Assembly: GCA_937925845.1 (NCBI GenBank)
Contig: CALAML010000066.1
Span: 1-43,139, forward strand
Source: an uncultured Acidimicrobiales bacterium
Lineage (GTDB): Bacteria > Actinomycetota > Acidimicrobiia > Acidimicrobiales > CALAML01
Reading direction: 5' to 3'
Length of the DNA: 43,139 nucleotides
Shown: piece after piece, positions 24,868-33,800 of the stretch
How the letters are laid out: each line of letters begins with the position of its first letter
How positions within the stretch are numbered: the stretch's first letter is position 1
Program-made: the position numbers and the translations under genes
The notes under the pieces: model-generated
Seen by the model: the letters and a program-made list of their open reading frames with translations, nothing else
What the model was told of the DNA's origin: nothing
Database searches by the model: none

Positions 24868-27231
24868 ATGCTCTCCCCCGACGTCTCAGATAGCTCGACA
24901 TTCAGTCGGGCGGTGCGGTCTCTGCCGAAAGTACTCGGCTCCCGATCCCCGATCCTGTGGGGAACCCTCACCATCGATGGCATCGAAGACCGGGTCGACA
25001 TCGTTCGCGACGAGTGGGGGATCCCCCACATCACCGCCGAAACCGACGCTGACGCCTGGTTCGCCGTCGGCTTTTGCCAGGGTCAGGACCGCACCTTTCA
25101 ACTTGAGTCCCGGCTCCGTATGGGTCGCGGTCTTCTGGCCTCAATGATCGGCAAGTCCATGGTGCGCGTCGACCGTATTACCCGTCGCATCGGCTTCCGT
25201 CGCGCCGCCCAAACCCAGATGGAGGGCATGGAACCCGACACCCGCACCACGCTTGAGGCGTTCTGTCGTGGCGTGAACGCGGGTGCATCCGATGGGTTGT
25301 TCCGCACCCCTCTTGAGTTCGCCCTCTTGCGCACCACACCTACTCCCTACGAGCCGACCGACGTTCTGAGCACCCTCGGGATCATGTCGTTCATGTTGGC
25401 GTGCAACTGGGATTCCGAGCTGGCCCGCTTGGAGATCCTTCGCGCCGATGGCGCTGAGGCTCTGGCAGCGATCGAGCCGGATTACCCGACCTGGCTCGAT
25501 ACCACCGATCCGTCGACGGCACGCCGAACCGGCTCGGCCATCGACAGTCTTCGCCAGGATGCGGAGACATTCCTTCAGGTCGCAGGCCTTGGCGCCGGGT
25601 CCAACAACTGGGCCATCCACGGCAGCCGCACCGCGAGCGGGCGACCGATCGTGGCCAATGACCCGCACCTGTCTCCCGACCTTCCTCCCCACTGGTATCT
25701 GGCTCACGTGATGACCCCGGAGTGGGAGGCTGCGGGCGCGTCGCTCATCGGTTGTCCGGGCTTTATCGCTGGCCACAACGAAACCATGGCCTGGGGTGTG
25801 ACCGCCGGTTGCATCGACAACACCGACCTGTTCATCGAGGAGTTGTCGGCCGACGGCACCGAGGCTCGCGTGGACGGCGGCTGGGAGCCGGTGCGACGCC
25901 GCCAGGAGGTCATCCCGGTTCGGGGTGGCCGCGTCGAGACCGTGGACGTGGTCGATACCGCCCGGGGTCCGATCCTCACTCCGGATCTCGGTCCGGATGA
26001 TTGCGCCCTGTCGATGAGCGCCACCTGGTTGCAACCGGCTGCCGGCATCCGGGGCTTCATGACCATGCATCGGGCCGCTTCTGTCGATGAGATCGCCGGC
26101 CACTTCAAGCGCTGGCCCGCGCTTCCGATCAACATCGTGGCCGCCGACAGCACCGGCAGCATCTCCTGGCATCTACTCGGCGATGCGCCGATCCGCGGTA
26201 CCGGGCATGGCATCTTGCCGGTGCCGGCGTGGACGCCGGATGCCGGTTGGACCGGAATCGTCGATTCCGCTGACCTCCCGAGCGCTATCAACCCGAGCGA
26301 CGGCTTTGTTGCTACCGCCAACAACAAGCCCACCAACAACGACACGCCCTGGCTCTCCCACGATTGGCTGGACGCCTGCCGGGTCAATCGCATCCGGGAT
26401 CTCCTGGGGGCCCACAACGAGTGGACGGTCGACGAGACCCTGGCCATGCAGCTCGACCGCGGCACCATCGTGTTTGACGCCGTCAACGAACTGATCGCCT
26501 CTTCCACACCGACGACCTCGGTGGGCAGCACCGCCAAAGAGCTTCTTGATGATTGGGACGGACACAGTGAGGCCGACTCTGCCGCCGCGTCGGTGTTTGA
26601 GTTGTTTGTGTGTGAGCTGGCGCTGCGGATGACGAGGGCCAAGGCTCCGAAGTCGGCGGAGTGGGCTTGCGGCGCCAGTGCCTTCGCCATGTTGCCTGCC
26701 GGGTCGTTGGGCAGCCGGCGGATCATGGGTCTGATGGAACTTGCCCGCCGAACTCCACCGGACTGGTTTGGCCGCGGCTGGCCCGCCGAAGTGGGCGCCG
26801 CACTGGACGCCGTCGGTGCGCAGCTGGTTGACGTGGCCGGTTCCGATCCTTCGGGTTGGGCCTGGGGGGAGATTCGCCCACTGACCTTGCGCCATCCGCT
26901 CGGCATGGTGGCACCGTTGGGGGCAATGTTCAACCGAGGACCCTTCCCGTGGGGAGGCTCCGCCCACACCATCAACAACGGGGCGGTGGATATGCTTCGG
27001 CCCCGGTCGAACCCCTATGCCATCGCCTCGATGCGCCTGGTCACAGAAGTCCCCGACTGGGAGAGCGCCCGGTTTTCGCTTCCGGGAGGCCAGTCTGGAA
27101 ACCCGGTCTCACCTCACTTCGATGACCTGTTGGAGTTCTGGCTGCGGGGCGAAGGCGTTCCAATCGCTTGGGGTTCCGATGCGGTTCGCGAGGCCGCCGT
27201 GCACCGCATGCGGCTATTGCCTCCATCCTAA
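24868..27231 (+). CDS. penicillin acylase-family Ntn hydrolase
   Basis: 787 residues, the usual length for an S45 peptidase/penicillin acylase precursor. The autoprocessing site is visible as AGSNNWAIHGSRTASGRPIV: Ser245 would become the N-terminal nucleophile of the beta chain, followed by the conserved NDPHL. The alpha chain is thus about 244 residues. Members hydrolyse amide bonds of beta-lactams, acyl-homoserine lactones (quorum quenching) or other N-acyl compounds. Most are exported, but here no signal peptide is seen at the N-terminus (MLSPDVSDSSTFSRAVRSLP), so a cytoplasmic enzyme is likely unless the start is wrong. It is divergent from the epimerase. Confidence 0.9.
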   Translation: MLSPDVSDSSTFSRAVRSLPKVLGSRSPILWGTLTIDGIEDRVDIVRDEWGIPHITAETDADAWFAVGFCQGQDRTFQLESRLRMGRGLLASMIGKSMVRVDRITRRIGFRRAAQTQMEGMEPDTRTTLEAFCRGVNAGASDGLFRTPLEFALLRTTPTPYEPTDVLSTLGIMSFMLACNWDSELARLEILRADGAEALAAIEPDYPTWLDTTDPSTARRTGSAIDSLRQDAETFLQVAGLGAGSNNWAIHGSRTASGRPIVANDPHLSPDLPPHWYLAHVMTPEWEAAGASLIGCPGFIAGHNETMAWGVTAGCIDNTDLFIEELSADGTEARVDGGWEPVRRRQEVIPVRGGRVETVDVVDTARGPILTPDLGPDDCALSMSATWLQPAAGIRGFMTMHRAASVDEIAGHFKRWPALPINIVAADSTGSISWHLLGDAPIRGTGHGILPVPAWTPDAGWTGIVDSADLPSAINPSDGFVATANNKPTNNDTPWLSHDWLDACRVNRIRDLLGAHNEWTVDETLAMQLDRGTIVFDAVNELIASSTPTTSVGSTAKELLDDWDGHSEADSAAASVFELFVCELALRMTRAKAPKSAEWACGASAFAMLPAGSLGSRRIMGLMELARRTPPDWFGRGWPAEVGAALDAVGAQLVDVAGSDPSGWAWGEIRPLTLRHPLGMVAPLGAMFNRGPFPWGGSAHTINNGAVDMLRPRSNPYAIASMRLVTEVPDWESARFSLPGGQSGNPVSPHFDDLLEFWLRGEGVPIAWGSDAVREAAVHRMRLLPPS

Positions 27232-27291
27232 GAGCCCGGGTCTCCACCGAGACTGATTTGTAGTCAGCGACGGTTGGCGGCGGACAGACGG

Positions 27292-27888
27292 TCAGGCTAC
27301 TTCGGACTTCCCGGGGTCATCGTCAGCCTCGGTCGGCGGGTTTGAGCCTACGTCGATCCGGTTGTCGCGGCCAAGAGTCTCGTCCGCGTCTCGTGGCTCG
27401 ATCAGAACGCAGCGGTCGGCTGCTGCCGATAGCGCTCCAGATGTGTGGTCTCGTCGGCCGATCACGGTGACCAGCACGCCGAGCTCGATCAACTCAAAAA
27501 CGACTGGGGTGAAAATTCCGTCGCCGGACCCGAGACAGACCAGGTGGAAGCGACTGGCAATAAACGGCGGGTCGATTGCACCTAACAACGCAAGGTCGGC
27601 GCCGTTCTCGCCGCGCCGGGCAAAAATCTGTCCTCGTTGGCCCAGGGTTTCCTGAGCTACAAAAACCAGTCCTGGGTGACAGCCGACCATCACCGGGTCG
27701 TCATCACGCATTCCGCTGGCTTCGGTGTAGTCCACCAGTACCCGCTGAAAAGTGTCGGCATCACCAAGGGCATGCTCTTCACCGACCAGGTTCTCGATGT
27801 CGATGATGTGCAGGGTCCGCTGCCGCCGTTCCCACCTTGGGTGAATGGACGCGGGTGCACCACCCGGGGCCGCAGCGAGCTCGAACAT
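27292..27888 (-). CDS. NYN/LabA-like PIN-fold ribonuclease protein
   Basis: 198 residues. After an N-terminal extension the core begins LHIIDIENLVG, with the first acidic catalytic Asp/Glu, continues with NGADLALL, and ends with LVCLGSGDGIFTPVVFELIE, matching the three acidic clusters of NYN-domain (LabA/YacP-like) nucleases. The closing DHTSGALSAAADRCVLI fits the last strand and helix. These proteins usually degrade or process RNA. It is the last of a three-gene minus-strand unit, 19 bases after the previous stop. The C-terminal 35 residues are acidic and disordered. A -10-like TACTTT lies only four bases before the ATG. Confidence 0.75.
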   Translation of the reverse strand: MFELAAAPGGAPASIHPRWERRQRTLHIIDIENLVGEEHALGDADTFQRVLVDYTEASGMRDDDPVMVGCHPGLVFVAQETLGQRGQIFARRGENGADLALLGAIDPPFIASRFHLVCLGSGDGIFTPVVFELIELGVLVTVIGRRDHTSGALSAAADRCVLIEPRDADETLGRDNRIDVGSNPPTEADDDPGKSEVA

Positions 27889-27907
27889 GGGGAAAGTATC
27901 GGCAGAA

Positions 27908-28693
27908 TTAGGCGAAATCTTGAGCGGAAACCCAATGAAGGATCTTCGCCGCCGATTCCGGTCCGCGGCTGGCGAAGGCGGTGACCTCTACCCCGAGGTG
28001 TTGGGCCAGTTCGCTGTCGGCTGAAGCGGCGACCGCGACGCCCTCTGCTCGTGGGGTGGGTGTGACACCGAGACAAGTCGGGACGCCCTCGGCCACGAGG
28101 GCCCCAGCCGCGTCGAGAGCGAGAGCCCGGTTCCCCAACGGTGCCGGTGGCAGAAGTCGACGGGGGTCGGTGAGCCCAGCCACGCTGTGGACTTCCTGGG
28201 GCTCCAGGCCGGCGTTGCGTTGGGCTCGCAGGAGCTCGCTACGGCGGTGGTTACGTTCTTCGGTCGAGCGCCACGGTCCACCCGAACCATCGATCAGGAC
28301 CAGGCCGGCGGCCCTTCCGGCGAGAGCCCACAGCGTGGCCGACCAACCAGCGAGTCCGATGCCGACCACTGCAGCGACTCGCCCCCGCACCCTGCCACCG
28401 CTCGGCGAGGGTTCGAGCCCGGGCACTCTCCCGGACACGCTCAGCTGGATGAGGTCGAAGATCGGATCACTCACGTCGTAGTTGCCACCTACGATCGGCG
28501 GTGCGTCGTGCCAACCGGCCGGGGTGGGCGCCACCACTGCGCCGTCCCAACGTGCGTCATCGAATGCTGCCGCCCAGGCGTTGGGCTGAGCCGGCGATGA
28601 GGGATCGTCGAGAACCACAATGGTGGGAGCGACCTGATGAGAAGCGGCCGCACTGTCCCGTGTGTGAGCTTGTGGCTGAGACTGCTCCCCCAC
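27908..28693 (-). CDS. hypothetical protein resembling a degenerate alpha/beta hydrolase
   Basis: 261 residues, GTG start overlapping the stop of the upstream hydrolase by one base (TAGTG). The segment VAAVVGIGLAGWSATLWALAGRAAGLVLIDGSGGPW has the strand-elbow-helix-strand layout of an alpha/beta hydrolase, but the nucleophile motif GxSxG reads GIGLAG, so no catalytic serine is present. No HG oxyanion motif or C-terminal GH motif is seen. It may be a non-catalytic partner or duplicate of the neighbouring hydrolase. This is inferred from pattern only; I do not recognise a family. Confidence 0.55.
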   Translation of the reverse strand: MGEQSQPQAHTRDSAAASHQVAPTIVVLDDPSSPAQPNAWAAAFDDARWDGAVVAPTPAGWHDAPPIVGGNYDVSDPIFDLIQLSVSGRVPGLEPSPSGGRVRGRVAAVVGIGLAGWSATLWALAGRAAGLVLIDGSGGPWRSTEERNHRRSELLRAQRNAGLEPQEVHSVAGLTDPRRLLPPAPLGNRALALDAAGALVAEGVPTCLGVTPTPRAEGVAVAASADSELAQHLGVEVTAFASRGPESAAKILHWVSAQDFA

Positions 28694-29616
28694 TACCGGC
28701 TCCGATGTTCACGGCGGTCAAGGAAGTCGCTCACCAGCGCCATCGTCTGTTCCGGTTGCTCGAGGTGGAGGTAGTGTCCGGCGCCGGCGACTTCGTGATG
28801 TTCAACATCGCCAAACCGGCTGAGCCGTTCCTGCACCTCGGTCATCGGCATCTCGCTCCACATGTCGTCCTCTCCACCGGTCAGTACCAGCACGGGAGCT
28901 TCAACGAGCCGGAATTCAGAGACGGCCTGCTCCGGCGTAAAGCCGGTGGGCAACCCGACGTTAAACAGCGGATCCCACTTCCACCGGTACTGACCGTCGT
29001 GCTCAGTCGATCCGTGAGCAACCATGTGCTCGAGCCAGCGCTGAGGCAGTCGGGTGTTGATCGCGCCGCGCTGGCGCGCCATATCGGCTGGGCTTGCGAA
29101 CGGTCGAGCGCCCCGCTGCATCGTCTTTTCGGCGTACTCCACCGACGTGGTGGCGGCCTCCACCAGGCTGTCGACCGGATAGTTGTCGGGCGGGCCAAGT
29201 CCGTCGATATTGATAACCCAGGCGATCTCCTCAGGCCAGATGCCGGCCGCGGCCAGAACCTGGCCCCCACCCATCGAGTGACCGATCAGGCCGACCGGTG
29301 GACCGAGCTCCACGAGGAGGAAGCCGAGGTCCAAAACCCCGGCCTGAAACGACATGCCGTGGGGTAGCCGACCGCTGTCGCCATGGCCACGCCCGTCCAT
29401 GGCAACCACTCGGTAGCCAAGTTCGCTGATCCTGGGAGCCAACTCGTCCCACATGCGTCCATGGTCGAATGCGCCATGGGCACACAGCACCGGTGGGGCC
29501 AGAGGGTCGCCCCACTCCCACAGGCGGAGTTCGGTCCCGTTCAGTGCGACGGTGCGTGATCGCGGCTCGGATGGCCCGGCGGGTCTACCAATGCTCACAG
29601 CTGCCGATTCTGGCAC
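28693..29616 (-). CDS. alpha/beta-hydrolase fold protein
   Basis: 307 residues. The oxyanion HG is in LCAHGAFDHGRMW (45-57), MDGRGHGDSG is at 73-82, the nucleophile elbow GHSMGG at 112-117 (Ser114), and the C-terminal GAGHYLHLEQP supplies the catalytic His. The acid residue is probably in LTGGEDDMW. It resembles the epoxide-hydrolase/haloalkane/serine-hydrolase lipase class; the substrate is unknown. GTG at 29616 is the first start; a GTG at 29597 (VSIGRPAGP) is an alternative. It leads the hydrolase / degenerate hydrolase / NYN unit. Confidence 0.87.
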   Translation of the reverse strand: MPESAAVSIGRPAGPSEPRSRTVALNGTELRLWEWGDPLAPPVLCAHGAFDHGRMWDELAPRISELGYRVVAMDGRGHGDSGRLPHGMSFQAGVLDLGFLLVELGPPVGLIGHSMGGGQVLAAAGIWPEEIAWVINIDGLGPPDNYPVDSLVEAATTSVEYAEKTMQRGARPFASPADMARQRGAINTRLPQRWLEHMVAHGSTEHDGQYRWKWDPLFNVGLPTGFTPEQAVSEFRLVEAPVLVLTGGEDDMWSEMPMTEVQERLSRFGDVEHHEVAGAGHYLHLEQPEQTMALVSDFLDRREHRSR

Positions 29617-29652
29617 ACCGTTGACGACTTCACCGGGCCAGGAGAGCTGGCC

Positions 29653-30843
29653 TCACCGCTTGATGGCGGCGGTACTGGCCTCGATCAGCACCTGACTCTG
29701 ATCGGCCCACCGGTAGCCGGAGTCGTATCGTTCCCGGGCGTTGGTCGTGAGCCGATCGCCGAGCTCCGGTTCGTCATGGAGCCGGATGATCGCTTCGGCC
29801 ATCGCCTCTGCACTGTCGGGCTCGTAGAACAGAATCTCGTCATCGGTAAAGGCACTGGACACCGACTCGAGGCGTGAGGCGATACACGGCACTCCCAACA
29901 TGATGTACTCGAACATTTTGTTGGTGTGGACCAAGTTGGAATACGGAGATGCGAGTTGAGCCACGATCCCAGCATCGGCGCCAGCGACTTCGGCAACAAC
30001 CTGGTCGATGTCGAGCCAGCCGAGATAGCTGACGTGATCGGCGAGGCCGAGTTGGTCGATTCGTTCCAACATCGCGGGCACGTGGTCGCCGTCACCAAGA
30101 ACTCGAAGCTTCACGTTTGGAATCTTCCGACGCACGATGTCGATGGCGTCGATCATCACATCGTGGCCGTATCGATGCTCGATCGTTCCGTGGCAAACCA
30201 GCACCAGATGCTCCGGCTCACGGTGGGGCTCAAGTTGGCTCTCTTCGAGATGTCGGATGTCGGGGCAGTTCAGTACCACGTGAACCTTGTCGCCGTCCGC
30301 CCCTCGTTCGATATAGGTCTGGCGCAGTTCGGGAGTGACGGTGAAGGCCACGTCGGCGTAGGTGATAGCCAGCTTTTCTGAGAGGGTCAGCACCCGACGG
30401 ACCAGGTCGGACTCAAAGAGGGTTAAGCCGAGCTCAGGGGTCGGCTCTTTGAAGAATACGGAGATGGTGGCGCCGCGGAGCCGGGCCAGCAGTGTTGCAA
30501 GCACCATGAAGTCCGGCATGGTGTTGACCTGGATCAGGTCGAAGGGTCCTCCACGGTGCTCGCGGGCCAAGAAGCGAAATACTCGCATCATGAAGCCGCC
30601 GTAGCCGGTGAGGTACTGCAGCTTGGATCCCCGGGATTTGCTCCCGGCGAGGCGATGAACGGTGATGCCGTTCTCGGAGGTGACGCCCGCCTCGCCTTCG
30701 CGCCCGGCCAGCATCACCACATCGACCCGGTAGCCAGCCTCGGCGAACGCTTCGGCTTCTCGGCGCACTGGCAGCTCGTAGACATCGCGGCATCGGATCA
30801 GCGCCATCCGGGGCCGAGTCGAGAGCTTCTGCTTAGACGACAT
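29653..30843 (-). CDS. family 4 glycosyltransferase of the polysaccharide locus
   Basis: 396 residues from the ATG at 30843; earlier in-frame starts lie inside the upstream gene. The GT-B fold is visible: N-terminal ALIRCRDVYELPVRREAEAF, and C-terminal LVCHGTIEHRYGHDVMIDAI with HTNKMFEYIMLGVPCIASRL. The last contains the glutamate that contacts the nucleotide sugar in GT4 (E-x7-E-like region). It probably adds a sugar to the undecaprenyl-linked repeat unit on the cytoplasmic face. The start overlaps the stop of the giant flippase/polymerase/transferase gene by one base (TGATG), so the two are coupled. Confidence 0.88.
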   Translation of the reverse strand: MSSKQKLSTRPRMALIRCRDVYELPVRREAEAFAEAGYRVDVVMLAGREGEAGVTSENGITVHRLAGSKSRGSKLQYLTGYGGFMMRVFRFLAREHRGGPFDLIQVNTMPDFMVLATLLARLRGATISVFFKEPTPELGLTLFESDLVRRVLTLSEKLAITYADVAFTVTPELRQTYIERGADGDKVHVVLNCPDIRHLEESQLEPHREPEHLVLVCHGTIEHRYGHDVMIDAIDIVRRKIPNVKLRVLGDGDHVPAMLERIDQLGLADHVSYLGWLDIDQVVAEVAGADAGIVAQLASPYSNLVHTNKMFEYIMLGVPCIASRLESVSSAFTDDEILFYEPDSAEAMAEAIIRLHDEPELGDRLTTNARERYDSGYRWADQSQVLIEASTAAIKR

Positions 30844-33800
30844 CACACTCCTGATCCGCGGAGCACGACCTTGACCGTGCGCAGCAGGATTCCGAGATCG
30901 GACGTGATCGAGCACGTCCGCACGTATTCGATATCTAGTTCGAGCGCATCGAGCATGTGTATTTCGCTCCGACCCTCAACCTGCCAGAGCCCGGTCATTC
31001 CCGGCACCGACGCTGCCCGCAACCGATGCTCGGCGCGGTAGAGGCGGGCTTCGTATTCGATGCACGGACGGGGCCCAACCAGCGACATCTCACCGGCAAG
31101 CACGTTGACCAGTTGGGGCAACTCATCCAGGCTGGTCCGACGAAGGAACCGACCGAGCCGGGTGATTCGCGGGTCCTCGGTCATCTTGTACTCGCCGGAT
31201 TCATCTTCGTCCCGAAGCATTCCTTGGACGAAACGTCGGTGCTCACCGTCATCGCCGTCGACCCGCATGGTCCGAAACTTGTAGATGGTGAAGGGCTGCT
31301 CTGCGAATCCGATGCGGGTTTGCCGGAAAAACGCCGGGCCGGCGCTGGTGAGTCGGACCGCAACCATCAAGAGCAGCAGAAGTGGACCGAGAAAGACAAG
31401 GAGGAACGCGCTCACCACGATGTCGAGCGTTCGCTTGAAGAAGCGGCCGGCCAGGCTGTATCGAGCGTACCCGAGTGACTGTTCCGGAGCCGCGGTCGCC
31501 GTCACCGCCGGGGCGCTCATCGATGGCGTCGGCTTGGTCCGGGTGCTCGGGGCCGCCGCTGCGACCAACGCCATAGCCATCAGCGGGAAGTAGACATCAG
31601 CGATGCCGCGCAGCGTGAGATGGGGGTCGGTGATGGTTAACAGGCCAATGAACCCGGTCGCGGCCAGACCGCCAGCACCCACGGCGCCCAGCCAGGGGTC
31701 CCGCGCTCGGGCCGCGGTCAGGAATCGTTGGCCTGCGGTAAACATAAGGAAGACGAAGGCCGCGAGCAGTACCAGACCGCCAACCCACACGAGCCACACA
31801 AAACCACTTTCGATGAACGTCTCGCCAAGGATTTCATCGGGGTTGTCGACGCTGGTGTCGGGACGAACGCCGAGGGCCCAGTTGAAGTCCCTACCCAGGA
31901 CCGGCAGAAAGAACTCGTTGAGGTTGTCGATGCGAGCCTGCCAACTCTGAGGCAGTCCAGAGCTGGTGTTGAAGCCATCGAGGCGTCGCGAGATCACCGG
32001 CCACAGTCCGATGCCGGCGATCATCGTTGCGGCCGGCAACGCCAGGAGCAGGCGCGGCCGGCGAGCAGCCAGGGCCGCGGCAACCACCGCGACTCCGGCC
32101 GCCGCGAACCCGGAGAACTGTCCGGATCCGAGGGCACCGATAACAAAGATGGCGGTGGCTACACCGAGGATCAATGCTCGCCGCTGGGTGGCTCGGGTTT
32201 CGTGCACCACCGCGTCGCGGTGGCGGAGCAGAGCCATCATGGCGATGGCCAGGTGGACCGCCATCACGTCACCAAGGGCAATCGAGTTTCCGATCGTGCC
32301 TGCGCCTCTTCCGATGTAGACCTCGGGCGGCTGATCAAGCCAGGGCCCGAGGAACTCAGCCACACCCGGAACCTGCATCGATTGGGCCAAGGCCAACAGG
32401 GCAACGGGAATGCTGGCCGCAATTGAAACGGTGAGGGCTCGACGGACATGGCTCTGGGTGCGGATAACGGCGCGCACGACAAAATAGAGCAGTCCAAACT
32501 TGGCGAAGATGAACGCCTGGGTGATGTCATCGAGGCTGATGTCGAGGCCACGACCGAATCGAACCATCAGCGGCAACGCGGAGCCGGCGAGGACGACGGC
32601 ACCGATGGCCCAGTCGAGTCGGTCGGGTGGGGTGGCCAGGCGGAACCGTCGCCCCTGCACCAGGTCGATGGATATCCGCAGTCCAACGCCGCCAGCTACG
32701 GCGAAGAGTATGGCTTCGTTGATGCGGAGCACCGGTAGTACCGATCCTCGGGTGAGGCCAACGATCAACGGGGTGCTAGCCAACAGAATCAGCGGCCCGA
32801 TCTCCGGCTTCCATGCCACCAAACCGACCAGCACCAGACCGGCGAGCACCGCCGGCACAACCGGTGCCGCCGGTCCCGCAAGGACGATGGCAACCGCAGC
32901 CAAGAGTCCGAGCCCGGCCAGCGCGGCAAAGCCGGCGAGAGTAGTCAGCCGCGAATCAAGACGCCTAGCAATACCTGTCGGCGGCAGGTCACCGGCATCA
33001 CCCAACGGCCTCTCGGCCCTTCTACGCTCCGGTGACGGCGTCGCCGGTCGGGCGACTGAATGCCGACTGGGTTGGGCAGTACTCAGATCGGCAGTACTCA
33101 GATCGGCACTGCTCGCATCAGCACCGCTCACATCAGCAGTACTCAGATCGGTACTGCTCACATCAGCACCCCTCACATCAGCACCGCTCACATCGGCAGT
33201 ACTCAGATCGAGGCGGTCGAGATCGATGATCGTGCGACCCGGTCGGATGAACTCTCGCAGCTCGTTACCACCGCGGGCCGCGGTCAAGCCAGTAATCGCC
33301 GCCATCGAGGCCAGGCCCCCACCTACGAGGGCAAGGGTGGCCACCAGTCGGCTGAGTCCGAAGACATCTTCGGCCAGGCCGGCGCTCCATCCGGCCACCG
33401 CCACCACCGCCAAACCGATCCCGAGTGGGGGAAGCGCAGCCGAGAGGAGTCCGCCGGTACCTTCGGTGACCCGCCGGGCCAGGTAGGCGGCTCCGACGGT
33501 GTCGGCCAGTGCCATGGCCAAACCAAGTCCGAGAAGCACCCGCCAACCGTCGATCACGTCGGCTTGGAAGGCAACAGCCACCAGCCCGACGGCAATCACG
33601 CTTACCCCCAGCCGGATGGCCATGGCTCGAAACGGTGATCGGGCGTCGAGTTTGGCGTAGGCGGCGCTGGTGCTGAAGATAAAGACCGACTCGCCCGGCA
33701 CCGCCAGGGCGACGGCGGCGACGGCGGCGGCCAGGAGGGTGATCGACTCGGCGCTGGTGGCGTCGCCCCACAAACCCATCGTGGCGATGGGCCGTGCCAA

